From: Paraburkholderia sp. FT54
GTDB taxonomy: Bacteria; Pseudomonadota; Gammaproteobacteria; Burkholderiales; Burkholderiaceae
Direction: 5' to 3'
Length of the DNA stretch: 64,000 nt
Assembly (NCBI RefSeq): GCF_031585635.1
Contig: NZ_CP134196.1
Span: forward strand, 1,488,001 to 1,552,000
The notes under the pieces are model-generated. The model was given only the letters and a program-made list of their open reading frames with translations. It ran no database searches and was not told the DNA's origin. The position numbers were made by a program, and so were the translations under genes. Positions within the stretch are counted from its first letter, which is position 1, and every line of letters starts with the position of its first letter. Of the stretch, positions 33,764 to 43,185 are shown one piece after another.

Positions 33764-35350
33764 TCACACCGCAAGCGCCCGGCCATCACTGCGGGGATCG
33801 TGCGCGCCCGAGGCGGACCCGTCCGCCTCGATGCGAATCACACCCGGGTGTCCCGCCAACGGACTGCGCGCCGCAATCGCGCTTATTTCATGACCGCGCG
33901 CGGCGAGCGCCGCGAACACGTCGGCGCCGGCGTCCGCTTCGAGCTTCAACGCATCGCGTGTATCGGAGAAGGTCTTGCCGAGCAGAAAACGCGGGCGGGC
34001 GAGGGCGGTCAACGGGTCCATGCCGTAGTCGATCAGCCGCGTGAGAATCGCGGCGAGCGTTTGCGGTTGACCGTCCGCGCCCTGCGTGCCGAACAGCAAC
34101 CGCGGACGGCCGTCCTTCACATACATGCCGGGGTTGAGCGTATGGAACGGCCGCTTGCCCGGTTGCACGGCGTTATGATGCGCGGGGTTCGTGCTGAACG
34201 ACGCACCGCGGTTGTGCCACAGAATGCCGGTATCGCCCGCTACCACGCCGCTGCCCCAATCGAAGTAGACCGTTTGCAGGACGCTCACGCTGCGGCCTTC
34301 GCGATCCGTCGCGCCGATGAACACCGTATCGCCCGGACGGAAAACATGCGGCCATGCGCGCGCGGCATGCAGATCGATCGAGCGTGCATGGGCGTCGAGC
34401 GTGGCGGGCGAGAGCATCTCATCGACCGGCACGGGGTTGAACTCGGGATCGCAGACGAAACGGTCGCGATCCACGAACGCGCACTTCACGGCTTCCACCA
34501 ACAGATGATAGTAATCCGCGCTGCCTTCAGGAATAGATCCTGGATCGAAGCGCTCCAACGTGCCCATGATCTGCAAGGTCGTCACGCCTTGCGTGGGTGG
34601 CCGCATGCTGACCAGTTCGCCGCCGCGATAGGCGACCCGCAGCGGCGCCTCATCGCGCGCGCGTGTGCGGGCGAGGTCGCTCGCAGTGAGCGGCGAACCG
34701 GCCTTGCGGAGACCAGCGGCGATCCGCTCAGCCAGGTCACCTTCATAGAACTCGCGCGCGCCGAAACGGGCAATGCGCTCGATGCTCTTCGCCAACGCCG
34801 GCTGCACGAAGCGCTCGTCGATTGCAGGGATGCGCCCGTGCGGCGCGAAGGTCGCCGCGAAGCCGTGCAACGCATGCAATTCGTCGGCGCGCATGGTTTG
34901 CCAGAAATGCTGCGACGGCGTCACGGGAAAACCGTCGGCGGCAAGCTCCAGCGCGCGCTCGAACAGCGACGGCCACGACTGCTTGCCGCCCCACGCGCTT
35001 TGGCTGATCCCGTAGGCCTGATGCCATGTATCGACGGTCGCGGCGGTGGTGATCGCGGAAGCCGGACCGCGCAACGGAATCGCACCGTGGAACGCCGGCA
35101 GTTGCGCCGCGGCCTGGCCGATGCCCGATACCGTGCGCAACATCCCATGCCGGTCGCCGATCACCCAGAAGGCGTCGCCGCCGAGCCCGGTGAAATGCGG
35201 GTACGTCACGCACAGCGCCGCGCCGATCGCGATGGCGGCTTCGATGGCGTTGCCGCCCGCGCGCAGGACGTCGCGGCCCGCCTCGCTTGCTAGCGCATGA
35301 GGACTGGTGACCATGCCGCCATAGGTGCCGGCGGGTTTCAGATTGTGCAT
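33764..35350 (-). CDS. Gamma-glutamyltransferase family protein
   Basis: A 528-residue Ntn-hydrolase of the GGT superfamily. N-terminal GGNAIEAAIAIGAALCVTYPHFTGLGGDAFW is the family opening. Autoprocessing should occur before the Thr in GDTVFIGATDREGRSVSV, aligned with the nucleophile Thr of classical enzymes, and the small-subunit pattern FDWGSGVVAGDTGILWHNRGASFS and GTQGADGQPQTL follow. The usual TTHxS motif is altered to DTVFIG, so activity on gamma-glutamyl compounds is uncertain; cephalosporin-acylase-like or other amidase activity is possible. No signal peptide: a cytoplasmic member. GGAG precedes ATG 35350. Convergent with the flavin reductase. Confidence 0.85.
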   Translation of the reverse strand: MHNLKPAGTYGGMVTSPHALASEAGRDVLRAGGNAIEAAIAIGAALCVTYPHFTGLGGDAFWVIGDRHGMLRTVSGIGQAAAQLPAFHGAIPLRGPASAITTAATVDTWHQAYGISQSAWGGKQSWPSLFERALELAADGFPVTPSQHFWQTMRADELHALHGFAATFAPHGRIPAIDERFVQPALAKSIERIARFGAREFYEGDLAERIAAGLRKAGSPLTASDLARTRARDEAPLRVAYRGGELVSMRPPTQGVTTLQIMGTLERFDPGSIPEGSADYYHLLVEAVKCAFVDRDRFVCDPEFNPVPVDEMLSPATLDAHARSIDLHAARAWPHVFRPGDTVFIGATDREGRSVSVLQTVYFDWGSGVVAGDTGILWHNRGASFSTNPAHHNAVQPGKRPFHTLNPGMYVKDGRPRLLFGTQGADGQPQTLAAILTRLIDYGMDPLTALARPRFLLGKTFSDTRDALKLEADAGADVFAALAARGHEISAIAARSPLAGHPGVIRIEADGSASGAHDPRSDGRALAV

Positions 35351-35766
35351 CGAGGCTCCGCCAGGGAAGGTTCGCCGGAAGGTGCCGCGAGTATACGGTC
35401 GCCAATTTTTAGATGATGAGCCATCTGATAACACGCAGGGCAGCGCGCTTCGACAACGCTGAACACGTCGCGCCTTGTCCGTGCGCCTGGCGATTCGGCC
35501 GGCGCGGCGATACGCGTAGCGTCGGGCTTTGCCGATGCGCGTGTCGGCGCGAATCCAGGGCGCGCGAGCCCCGAGTTGGTGAGCGCTGCACCATCGGCGG
35601 CGCCGGGCGGCGTCGTTTCACGCGCGCTGCGGCCGCTGTGACTGAAGCACTGAAGCGCCGTCTGGCGAGGCTTTGAAGCGATCTTCGCGATGAACCAGGT
35701 AACTGGCATAGCTCCTGCTAATTTGAGTTCGAACTTGTATTCAAGATTGAACTCAAGGAAAAACAG
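35351..35766. other. Divergent region, GGT-like / atzF
   Basis: No gene can be supported in these 416 bases; short frames on both strands look like GC-rich noise. The right end is AT-richer and holds the inverted repeat described next, so the promoter of the atzF operon should lie near 35690-35760. Confidence 0.55.
35723..35756 (+). promoter_or_regulatory. Inverted repeat before atzF, probable operator
   Basis: TTGAGTTC (35723-35730) and GAACTCAA (35749-35756) are perfect arms around an 18-base spacer that itself holds CTTG-N4-CAAG; the left arm also forms the palindrome GTTCGAAC. The right arm runs into the atzF ribosome-binding site (AAGGA 35755-35759). Binding here would block initiation; the GntR regulator at 44290 is the natural candidate. 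Confidence 0.55.
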
Positions 35767-37629
35767 GTGCCTATTTCTTCTCCCATGACGGTCAAAGGTC
35801 TGCTCGCTGCATATGCCGCCGGCAGCCTCACGCCCACCGAAGCCGTGACGTCGGCGCTCGCTCGGATCGACGCCATCGACCGGCCCGAAGTCTGGATCCT
35901 GCGCGTGCCCGCAGCCGACGTGCAGGCTCGCGCGCAAGCGCTCGAAGCCTTATACGCCGCGCAGGGCAGTGCGGTGTTCAATCAGATGCCGCTGTTCGGC
36001 GTGCCGTTCGCGGTCAAGGACAACATCGACGTCGCCGGCTTGCCGACCACAGCCGCGTGCGAGTCCTTCAGCTATACGCCGGACACGTCGGCGTTCGCGG
36101 TGCGGCGGCTCATCGATGCCGGCGCCATTCTGATCGGCAAGACCAATCTCGATCAGTTCGCCACCGGGCTCGTCGGTACTCGTTCGCCGTATGGCGCCGT
36201 GCGGCATGCCGAGTCGCCACTGCGCGTGTCGGGCGGTTCGAGTTCGGGCTCGGCGGTCGCGGTGGCGGCGGGATGCGTGGCGTTTTCGCTCGGCACCGAT
36301 ACCGCGGGTTCGGGCCGCGTCCCGGCGGGATTCAACGGTCTGGTCGGTCTGAAGCCTTCGTTGGGACTGGTCAGCAAACGTGGCGTGGTGCCCGCGTGCC
36401 GAAGCCTCGACACGATCTCCGTGTTCGCCCACGACGTCGACGATGCCTGGCGCGTGCTCAGCGAAATGGCGCGCTTCGATTCGCTCGACGGGTATTCGCG
36501 CAAAGTGCCGGCCCTTGGCCTGCTGCGTTCGGCACCGCGCATCGGCGTGCCGGAGCAATTGGAGTTCTATGGCGACGCCGGGGCGAGCCGGGCATTTTCA
36601 AGCGCGTTCGACACGCTCACCACACATCTGCATCTGTCGACGCAACCGATCGACTTCGCGCCGCTCAAGTCTGTTTCCGCGTTGCTCTACGACGGCCCGT
36701 GGGTCGCCGAACGGCGCGCGGCGCTCGGCACTTTTTTTGCAACCCGTCACGAAGCGATCGATGCGGTCGTGGCCAAAGTGATCGGCAAGGCGGAGCAGTT
36801 CAGCGCCGCCGATGCCTTCAACGGCCAGTACGCGCTGGCCGATCTGAAACGGCACGCCGAAGCGCTCTTCGAAACGATCGACATCCTGATCGTACCCACC
36901 ACGCCGACGCATCCGCTGATTGCGGACGTGCAGGCCAACCCCGTCGAACTGAACAGCCAACTTGGCTACTACACCAACTTCGTCAACCTGCTCGATCTGT
37001 GCGCGCTGGCCGTACCGTGTCAGCGTCGCGGCGACGGGTTGCCGGCCGGCGTCACGCTGATCGCGCCGAGCGGCGCGGACCGCCGGCTCGCCGAACTGGG
37101 CGCGCGGATTCAGGCACTGTTCGCGAACGCCACCGAGGCCACAGAGGCCGCAACTGCAACCACGCTCATCCAACCGCTGCCATTTCAGGAACCCACCATC
37201 ACCGTTGCGGTGGTCGGCGCGCATTTGCGCGGGCAGCCGTTGAACTGGCAGCTCCAGGAAGCCGGCGCGCGTTTCGTGAAAGCGACGCATACCGCGCCCG
37301 GCTACAAACTCTACGCGCTCGCCAACACCCAGCCGCCCAAACCCGGCCTCGTGCGCGCGACGCAGCAGCAAGGCCAGCCGATCGCCATCGAACTATGGGA
37401 AGTGCCGCTGCGCACCTTCGGCCAATTCGTCGCCGACGTGCCCGCGCCGCTCGGCATCGGCACGTTGCAACTCGCCGACGGCCACAGTGTGAAAGGCTTC
37501 ATTTGCGAGCCGTCGGCCGTGAGCGACGACAGCGGCGCGCTCGACATCACGTCGTTCGGCGGCTGGCTCGCGTATCTGGCCAGCCTCAAGCCCAAGCCGC
37601 AAGCCAACCCTCAGGCCAATACACGCTAA
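35767..37629 (+). CDS. atzF: Allophanate hydrolase
   Basis: A 620-residue amidase-signature enzyme that hydrolyses allophanate to ammonia and CO2. The catalytic triad is visible: Lys84 in FAVKDNIDVAG, the cis-Ser in GGSSSGSA (156-163) and the nucleophile Ser182 in GTDTAGSGRVPAGFNG. The C-terminal ~170 residues (from PTITVAVVGAHLRGQPLNWQL) are the extra domain that distinguishes AtzF and urea-amidolyase allophanate hydrolases from other amidases; in AtzF it supports assembly and decarboxylation. GTG 35767 is chosen for AAGGA seven bases upstream; ATG 35785 is an alternative. First gene of the biuret-type cluster, without a urea carboxylase nearby. Confidence 0.94.
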   Translation: MPISSPMTVKGLLAAYAAGSLTPTEAVTSALARIDAIDRPEVWILRVPAADVQARAQALEALYAAQGSAVFNQMPLFGVPFAVKDNIDVAGLPTTAACESFSYTPDTSAFAVRRLIDAGAILIGKTNLDQFATGLVGTRSPYGAVRHAESPLRVSGGSSSGSAVAVAAGCVAFSLGTDTAGSGRVPAGFNGLVGLKPSLGLVSKRGVVPACRSLDTISVFAHDVDDAWRVLSEMARFDSLDGYSRKVPALGLLRSAPRIGVPEQLEFYGDAGASRAFSSAFDTLTTHLHLSTQPIDFAPLKSVSALLYDGPWVAERRAALGTFFATRHEAIDAVVAKVIGKAEQFSAADAFNGQYALADLKRHAEALFETIDILIVPTTPTHPLIADVQANPVELNSQLGYYTNFVNLLDLCALAVPCQRRGDGLPAGVTLIAPSGADRRLAELGARIQALFANATEATEAATATTLIQPLPFQEPTITVAVVGAHLRGQPLNWQLQEAGARFVKATHTAPGYKLYALANTQPPKPGLVRATQQQGQPIAIELWEVPLRTFGQFVADVPAPLGIGTLQLADGHSVKGFICEPSAVSDDSGALDITSFGGWLAYLASLKPKPQANPQANTR

Positions 37630-37653
37630 CCCTCGATCAGGAATTTGGACACC

Positions 37654-38751
37654 ATGACCAGCCGCCGCCATTTCATCAAGAGCGCCAGCCTGTTGACGCT
37701 CGGCAATATTCTGCCCATCCAGTCGGTGTTCGCCGCGCCGAAGACCACCGTCGGCGTGATCTACGTCGGCGCGCGCGGCGACTACGGCTACAACCAGGCG
37801 CAGGCGCAAGCCGCCGCCGTGCTCAAGAAGATGCCCGACGTGAAGGTGGTGGAAGAAGAGAACGTGCCCGAGACCATCGCCGTGCAGAAGACGATGGAAG
37901 CGATGATCGAACAGGACGGCGCCACGCTCATCTTCGCGACCTCGTTCGGCTACTTCGACCCGCACGTGCTGAAGATGGCGGCGAAGTATCCGAAGGTGCG
38001 ATTCGCCCATTGCGGCGGTTTGTGGAAGCAAGGCAATCCGTCGAACATCACCAGCTACTTCGGCTATATCGACGAGTGCCAGTACCTGAACGGCGTGGTC
38101 GCCGGCCATATGACCAAGAGCAAGAAGCTCGGCTTCGTCGCCGCCAAGCCGATTCCGCAGGTGCTGCGCAATATCAATTCGTTCACGCTCGGCGCGCAGT
38201 CGGTCGATCCGTCGATCACCACGCAGGTGATTTTCACGGGCGACTGGTCGATGCCGGTCAAGGAAGCCGAAGCCACCAACAGCCTCGTGGATCAAGGCTG
38301 CGACGTGCTGACCTGTCACGTCGACGGTCCGAAGGTGGTGGTCGAGACCGCGGAAAAACGTGGTGCGATGAGCTGCGGCTATCACGCGAGCCAGGCCGCG
38401 CTCGCGCCCAAGGGTTATCTGACCGGCGCGGAATGGGATTGGGCGACGCCGTACAAGCAACTGGTGACGGGCGCGCAAGCCGGCACGCCGCAGCCCAACG
38501 TATTGCGCGGCGGCCTGAAAGAGGGCTTCGTGAAGATGTCGCCGTACGGCGCGAAAGTGACGGCCGCCGCGAAGCAGAACGCCGACTCGATCCGCAGCAG
38601 CATGGTGGCCGGCAACTTCGTGATCTTCAAAGGCCCGATGAAGGACAACAAAGGCGGCATGGCGATCGCCTCGGGCGCGAGCCACAACCAGACCGACTAC
38701 ACGCTGGAAAGCATGAACTATCTGGTCGCGGGCGTCGTCGGCCAGATCTGA
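37654..38751 (+). CDS. BMP-family ABC transporter substrate-binding protein
   Basis: A 365-residue periplasmic binding protein of the Bmp/Med type. The N-terminus SRRHFIKSASLLTLGNILP is a twin-arginine-like signal, and the mature part opens with KTTVGVIYVGARGDYGYNQAQ, the family start. Bmp proteins usually bind nucleosides or purine-like ligands; here the operon argues for a ureide such as biuret. ATG 37654 is preferred over TTG 37645 because AGGAA (about 37639-37643) is too close to the latter. It follows atzF after 24 bases. Confidence 0.9.
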   Translation: MTSRRHFIKSASLLTLGNILPIQSVFAAPKTTVGVIYVGARGDYGYNQAQAQAAAVLKKMPDVKVVEEENVPETIAVQKTMEAMIEQDGATLIFATSFGYFDPHVLKMAAKYPKVRFAHCGGLWKQGNPSNITSYFGYIDECQYLNGVVAGHMTKSKKLGFVAAKPIPQVLRNINSFTLGAQSVDPSITTQVIFTGDWSMPVKEAEATNSLVDQGCDVLTCHVDGPKVVVETAEKRGAMSCGYHASQAALAPKGYLTGAEWDWATPYKQLVTGAQAGTPQPNVLRGGLKEGFVKMSPYGAKVTAAAKQNADSIRSSMVAGNFVIFKGPMKDNKGGMAIASGASHNQTDYTLESMNYLVAGVVGQI

Positions 38752-38785
38752 TGACGGCGATGTTTACGTGGATCAAGGAGCCGTA

Positions 38786-39901
38786 ATGCGCCCCAATGCC
38801 TCTGCCGCGAGAGTGATGCTCGCGCTCTTGCCCGCGCTGCCGACCGTGCTGGCGGTGCTCGGCACCTTGCTGCTGTTCTCGCTGTTCCTGCTGGTGCAGG
38901 GCCAGCCGGCGCCCGACGCAATTGCACTGATTTTCCAGGGCGCGTTCGGTTCGTCATTCGCCTGGCAAAGCACATTGCTGCGCGCCGCGCCGTTGATGCT
39001 CACCGCCTTGTGCGTCGCCTTGCCCGCGCAGGTCGGGCTGATCGTGATCGGCGGCGAGGGCGCGCTCGCGCTGGGTGGCATGTGCGCCGCCATCGTCCCG
39101 CAGATGCTGCCGCATAACACGCCCTGGCTCATCGCCACACCGTTGATGGCGCTCGCCGGCATGCTCGCCGGTGGCGTCTGGATCGGCGCGGTCGGCGCGT
39201 TGCGGCAATGGCGCGGCGTCAACGAGACCATCAGCAGTCTGTTGATGTCGTATATCGCCATCGCCGTGTTCAAGCATCTGGTGGAAGGGCCGCTGCGCGA
39301 TCCCGCGAGTCTGAACAAGCCGTCGACGCTGCCCGTGCCCGACGCGATGATGATCGGCTCGATTCCCGGACTCGACACGCATTGGGGCCTGTTCTGGGGC
39401 GTCGTTGCGTGCATCGCGGCGTGGGTGTTCGTGAAGTTCAGCACCAAAGGTTTTGCGATGCGCGTGGTGGGCGGCAGCAATCGCGCGGCGCGTCTGGTCG
39501 GCTTGCCCGTCAATATGCTTGCGGTGACAGCGTGCGTGCTGGGCGGCGCCGCCGCTGGGCTCGGCGGCATGTTCGAAGTCGCGGCGGTGCAGGGCAGCGC
39601 GAACGCGTCGTTGCTCGCGGGCTACGGTTACGCAGGCATTCTCGTCGCCTTCGCGGCGCGCCAGAATCCGCTCGCGATCATCGCGTGCGCGCTGATGATC
39701 GGCGGTATCGAGGCGAGCGGCAGCCTGCTGCAACGGCGCCTCGATTTGCCCGACGCCACCACGCTTGTCCTGCAAGGGCTGCTGTTCGCCAACCTGCTCG
39801 CGTGGGAGGCGCTTGGCAGCCGCATCGCCGCATGGCGCGTGAAATTGCAAGCGGCCGCGCAGACCGATGTCGCCGTGCAACTGGAGCAGACCCATGCCTG
39901 A
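38786..39901 (+). CDS. ABC transporter permease (BMP/nucleoside-type, subunit 1)
   Basis: A 371-residue permease with about nine to ten helices, of the branched BPD_transp_2 family paired with Bmp proteins (YufP/NupB-like). It has LPAQVGLIVIGGEGALALGGM and the EAA-like loop region GFAMRVVGGSNRAARLVGLPV. The ATG 38786 follows AAGGAG by five bases. It overlaps the next permease by eight bases. Confidence 0.9.
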   Translation: MRPNASAARVMLALLPALPTVLAVLGTLLLFSLFLLVQGQPAPDAIALIFQGAFGSSFAWQSTLLRAAPLMLTALCVALPAQVGLIVIGGEGALALGGMCAAIVPQMLPHNTPWLIATPLMALAGMLAGGVWIGAVGALRQWRGVNETISSLLMSYIAIAVFKHLVEGPLRDPASLNKPSTLPVPDAMMIGSIPGLDTHWGLFWGVVACIAAWVFVKFSTKGFAMRVVGGSNRAARLVGLPVNMLAVTACVLGGAAAGLGGMFEVAAVQGSANASLLAGYGYAGILVAFAARQNPLAIIACALMIGGIEASGSLLQRRLDLPDATTLVLQGLLFANLLAWEALGSRIAAWRVKLQAAAQTDVAVQLEQTHA

Positions 39902-40820
39902 TATGCACTCGCCCATCGTGATTCTGCTGTTGTCGCTGTTCGCCGGCGCGATCCGCGTCAGCACGCCTTATCTGTTTGTCAGTCTCGGCGAGTGTCTGAC
40001 CGAGAAGGGCGGCCGCGTGAATCTCGGCCTGGAAGGCATTCTCGTGTCCGGCGCGATGAGCGGTTATGCCGGCGCGTTTCTGAGCGGCTCGCCGTGGATC
40101 GGCGTGCTGGCCGCGGGCGTGGTCGGTTTGCTGCTCGGTTGTCTGCACGGCCTTGTGTGTTCGTTGCCGCGCGTATCGGACATCGCCTTCGGCATTGCGT
40201 TGATGTTGCTCGGCACCGGACTCGCCTTCTATCTCGGCAAACCCTTTATCGAACCACAAGCACCGATGCTGCCGTTCATCGACCTCGGTGCGTGGACTTC
40301 GTCGCCGCAACTGCACAACGCGCTGCATCTGAATCTGCTGTTCGTGATCGGCGTCGCGCTCGCCTTCGTTTTGCAATGGGGCTTGCGCAATACGCGCTGG
40401 GGCATGGTTCTGCGGCTCGTCGGCGATCACGCGGAAACCGCGCGTGCGATGGGCTATCCGCTGACGCGCGTGCGCATCGCGGCGACGGCGGCAGGTGGCG
40501 TGTTAGCGGGCATTGGCGGCGCGTATCTGTCGCTGGTTTATCCGGGGAGCTGGAACGAGGGGCTTTCCAGCGGCCAGGGCCTGATGGCGGTCGCGCTTGT
40601 GATCTTCGCGCGCTGGCAGCCGTTGCGCTGCCTGTGGGCCGCGTTGCTGTTCGGCGCCGCGGGTGCGCTCGGCCCCGCCTTGCAGGCGATCGGCGTGACG
40701 AGCGGCTACTACCTCTACAACGCCGCGCCGTATGTGCTGACGCTCGTGATCATGATCGTCAATTGCCGTCCGGATCGCACGCTGGCGGGCGCGCCCGGCG
40801 AGCTGAGCCTGACTCGCTGA
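39894..40820 (+). CDS. ABC transporter permease (BMP/nucleoside-type, subunit 2)
   Basis: A 308-residue partner permease (YufQ/NupC-like) with STPYLFVSLGECLTEKGGRVNLGLEGIL near the start and the loop WGMVLRLVGDHAETARAMGYPLTRVRI that contacts the ATPase. The ATG at 39894 lies inside the end of the upstream permease gene; ATG 39903 is a possible later start. It completes a heterodimeric membrane channel. Confidence 0.9.
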   Translation: MPDMHSPIVILLLSLFAGAIRVSTPYLFVSLGECLTEKGGRVNLGLEGILVSGAMSGYAGAFLSGSPWIGVLAAGVVGLLLGCLHGLVCSLPRVSDIAFGIALMLLGTGLAFYLGKPFIEPQAPMLPFIDLGAWTSSPQLHNALHLNLLFVIGVALAFVLQWGLRNTRWGMVLRLVGDHAETARAMGYPLTRVRIAATAAGGVLAGIGGAYLSLVYPGSWNEGLSSGQGLMAVALVIFARWQPLRCLWAALLFGAAGALGPALQAIGVTSGYYLYNAAPYVLTLVIMIVNCRPDRTLAGAPGELSLTR

Positions 40821-40879
40821 GATGTACGCGCATCTCCAGACTTTGCTTTTGACGAACCCAAACCCAGGATTTCCCGACC

Positions 40880-41572
40880 ATGACCCGATTCATCGAAGCC
40901 AAACCCTATCCGTGGCCCTACGACGGCAACCTGCGCCCGGACAACACCGCGCTCGTGATCATCGACATGCAGACGGATTTCTGCGGCCACGGCGGCTACG
41001 TCGACAAGATGGGCTATGACCTCTCGCTCACGCGCGCGCCGATCGAGCCGATCAAACGCGTGCTGAAGGCGATGCGCGAACAGGGCTTCACGATCATTCA
41101 CACGCGTGAAGGGCATCGTCCGGATCTCTCCGATCTGCCCGCCAACAAGCGCTGGCGCAGCCGCCGCGCGGGCACCAACGGCGTGGGCATCGGCGACGAC
41201 GGCCCATGCGGCAAGATCCTCGTGCGCGGCGAGCCCGGCTGGGAAATCATCGACGAACTGAAGCCGCTTGCGGGCGAGATCGTCATCGACAAGCCAGGCA
41301 AGGGCTCATTCTGTGCGACGGATCTCGAACTGATCCTGCGCACACGCGGCATCGGGAATCTGATTCTGACCGGCATCACGACCGACGTCTGCGTGCACAC
41401 GACCATGCGCGAAGCCAACGATCGCGGTTTCGAATGCACGGTGCTCGCCGACTGCTGCGGCGCAACCGACAAAAACAATCATGACGCCGCGTTGCACATG
41501 ATCACGATGCAAGGCGGCGTGTTCGGCACGGTGTCGGACTCCGGCGCGCTGCTGCAAACGCTAGGTGGATGA
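40880..41572 (+). CDS. biuH: Biuret amidohydrolase (isochorismatase-like cysteine hydrolase)
   Basis: A 230-residue cysteine hydrolase converting biuret and water to allophanate and ammonia. The catalytic set is visible: Asp29 in [14 protein letters not shown], a Lys in DKPGKGSF (~137-144) and Cys171 in [17 protein letters not shown]. The N-terminus ([13 protein letters not shown]) and the blocks [21 protein letters not shown] and DDGPCGKIL are close to the characterised rhizobial BiuH, closer than to RutB or nicotinamidase. Its product is the AtzF substrate, encoded in the same cluster. The ATPase gene start overlaps its stop (ATGA). Confidence 0.87.
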   Translation: MTRFIEAKPYPWPYDGNLRPDNTALVIIDMQTDFCGHGGYVDKMGYDLSLTRAPIEPIKRVLKAMREQGFTIIHTREGHRPDLSDLPANKRWRSRRAGTNGVGIGDDGPCGKILVRGEPGWEIIDELKPLAGEIVIDKPGKGSFCATDLELILRTRGIGNLILTGITTDVCVHTTMREANDRGFECTVLADCCGATDKNNHDAALHMITMQGGVFGTVSDSGALLQTLGG

Positions 41573-43185
41573 TCATGTCGACCGTACGGCAAGCTCTCGG
41601 TGTTGAAGTGCTGAATGCGAGCAAGTCGTTCGGCGCGTTTCGCGCGCTGGACGGCGTCTCGATCAAGGTCAAGGCCGGCACGATCCACGCGCTGCTCGGC
41701 GAGAACGGCGCGGGCAAGAGCACGCTCGTGAAGGGACTGGTCGGCTACGGCGTGCTCGACGACGGCCAGATCGCCGCCGACGGCCGCGAAGTGCTCATCC
41801 ACTCGCCGCGCGACGCGCAAGCGCTCGGTATCGGCATGGTGTACCAGCACTTCACGCTGGCCGCGGGCCTTTCCGTTGAAGAAAACCTGCTGCTCGCGCG
41901 TGGGCGGATGCCGTGGAAAATCGACTGGAAAGCGGAGCGCGCCGCGCTCGCCGCATTCATGCAGCGCATGCCGTTTCGCTTGCCGCTCGACGCGCCGGTT
42001 GCAGCGCTCGCCGCCGGCGAGAAGCAGAAGCTCGAAATCCTCAAGCAACTCTATCTGCAACAGCGCTTCCTGATACTCGACGAACCGACTTCCGTGCTGA
42101 CGCCGCAGGAAGCCGACGAAGTGCTCGGCCTGATGCGCGAGCTGACCACGCGCGGCGAGCTGACCGTGCTGATGATCACGCACAAGTTCCGCGAGGTGAT
42201 GGCCTACGCGGACGACGTCACCGTGTTGCGCAAGGGGCGTCAGGTCGGCACCAGCGCGGTGGCGAACACCAGCCGCGACGAACTCGCCGCATGGATGATG
42301 GGCACGGTGGCAACGAACGACGCGCCTGTCATGGCCGCCGTGACAGAGGAACGCGTCCCGCGCAAGCCGCTCGACGAATCGGCTCAGGTGCGCCTGGCAC
42401 TGCGCGATGTATCCGTGGAAGACGATCGTGGCCACACGGCGGTCAAGCACGCGACGCTGTCCGTGCGCGCGGGCGAAATTCTTGGGCTTGCAGGCGTCTC
42501 CGGCAACGGTCAGAAGGAACTGGTGGAAGCGCTGGTCGGCCAGCGTCGTGTGAAAACCGGCGACATGCAGGTCGCCGGCAAACCTTACCAGGCGACGCGT
42601 GAGCAGATGACGCAACGGCGCGTCTTCGCGATCCCCGAAGAGCCGCTGAAAAATGCCTGCGTGGGCGGTATGAGCGTGGCGCAGAATCTCGCGTTGCGCG
42701 ACTTCGACCGCGAGCCGTTGCGCCGCGGCGGCTGGTGGCTCGATCGTCGCGCCATCCGTGAGCGTGCCGCGCAGTTGATCGGTGAATTCAACGTGCGGCC
42801 GCCCGTACCCGAGCGCGCGATCGGCACGCTCTCGGGCGGCAATGTGCAACGCGCCGTGCTGGCGCGCGAACTCGGTCAGCCGGTGGATGTGCTGATCGTC
42901 GCCAATCCGGTGTTCGGGCTCGACTTCGCGTCGGTGGCCGATATCCATGCGCGTCTGATGGCCGCGCGCGATGCGGGCGCGGCCGTGCTGCTGGTCAGCG
43001 AAGACCTCGACGAACTGCTCGAACTCGCGGACCGCATCATGGTGATCGCCGAGGGCGAGCTGGTGTACGAAACACCGGCGGCGCGCGCGGATCGCACCGT
43101 GCTCGGCCAGCATATGGCCGGCCACGGCGACACGCCCGTGCGGCCCGCCGTGCCCGCGGAGAAACTCAGGGAAGCCATCGGATGA
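41569..43185 (+). CDS. ABC transporter ATP-binding protein, double-domain (BMP/sugar type)
   Basis: A 538-residue protein with two ABC domains. The N-terminal one has Walker [11 protein letters not shown]-loop [15 protein letters not shown], and Walker [11 protein letters not shown]. The C-terminal one has [12 protein letters not shown] as a degenerate Walker A, signature [15 protein letters not shown], and [10 protein letters not shown] in place of a normal Walker B, as usual for this class where one site is weak. It drives the importer with the two permeases. Start and stop overlap both neighbours by four bases, so it is translationally coupled between the two hydrolases. Confidence 0.93.
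   Translation: MIMSTVRQALGVEVLNASKSFGAFRALDGVSIKVKAGTIHALLGENGAGKSTLVKGLVGYGVLDDGQIAADGREVLIHSPRDAQALGIGMVYQHFTLAAGLSVEENLLLARGRMPWKIDWKAERAALAAFMQRMPFRLPLDAPVAALAAGEKQKLEILKQLYLQQRFLILDEPTSVLTPQEADEVLGLMRELTTRGELTVLMITHKFREVMAYADDVTVLRKGRQVGTSAVANTSRDELAAWMMGTVATNDAPVMAAVTEERVPRKPLDESAQVRLALRDVSVEDDRGHTAVKHATLSVRAGEILGLAGVSGNGQKELVEALVGQRRVKTGDMQVAGKPYQATREQMTQRRVFAIPEEPLKNACVGGMSVAQNLALRDFDREPLRRGGWWLDRRAIRERAAQLIGEFNVRPPVPERAIGTLSGGNVQRAVLARELGQPVDVLIVANPVFGLDFASVADIHARLMAARDAGAAVLLVSEDLDELLELADRIMVIAEGELVYETPAARADRTVLGQHMAGHGDTPVRPAVPAEKLREAIG

Noticed and set aside
36057..38786. 909-codon plus-strand frame across atzF and the BMP gene
   Set aside because: Out-of-phase shadow; it crosses two well-supported genes without any recognisable domain.
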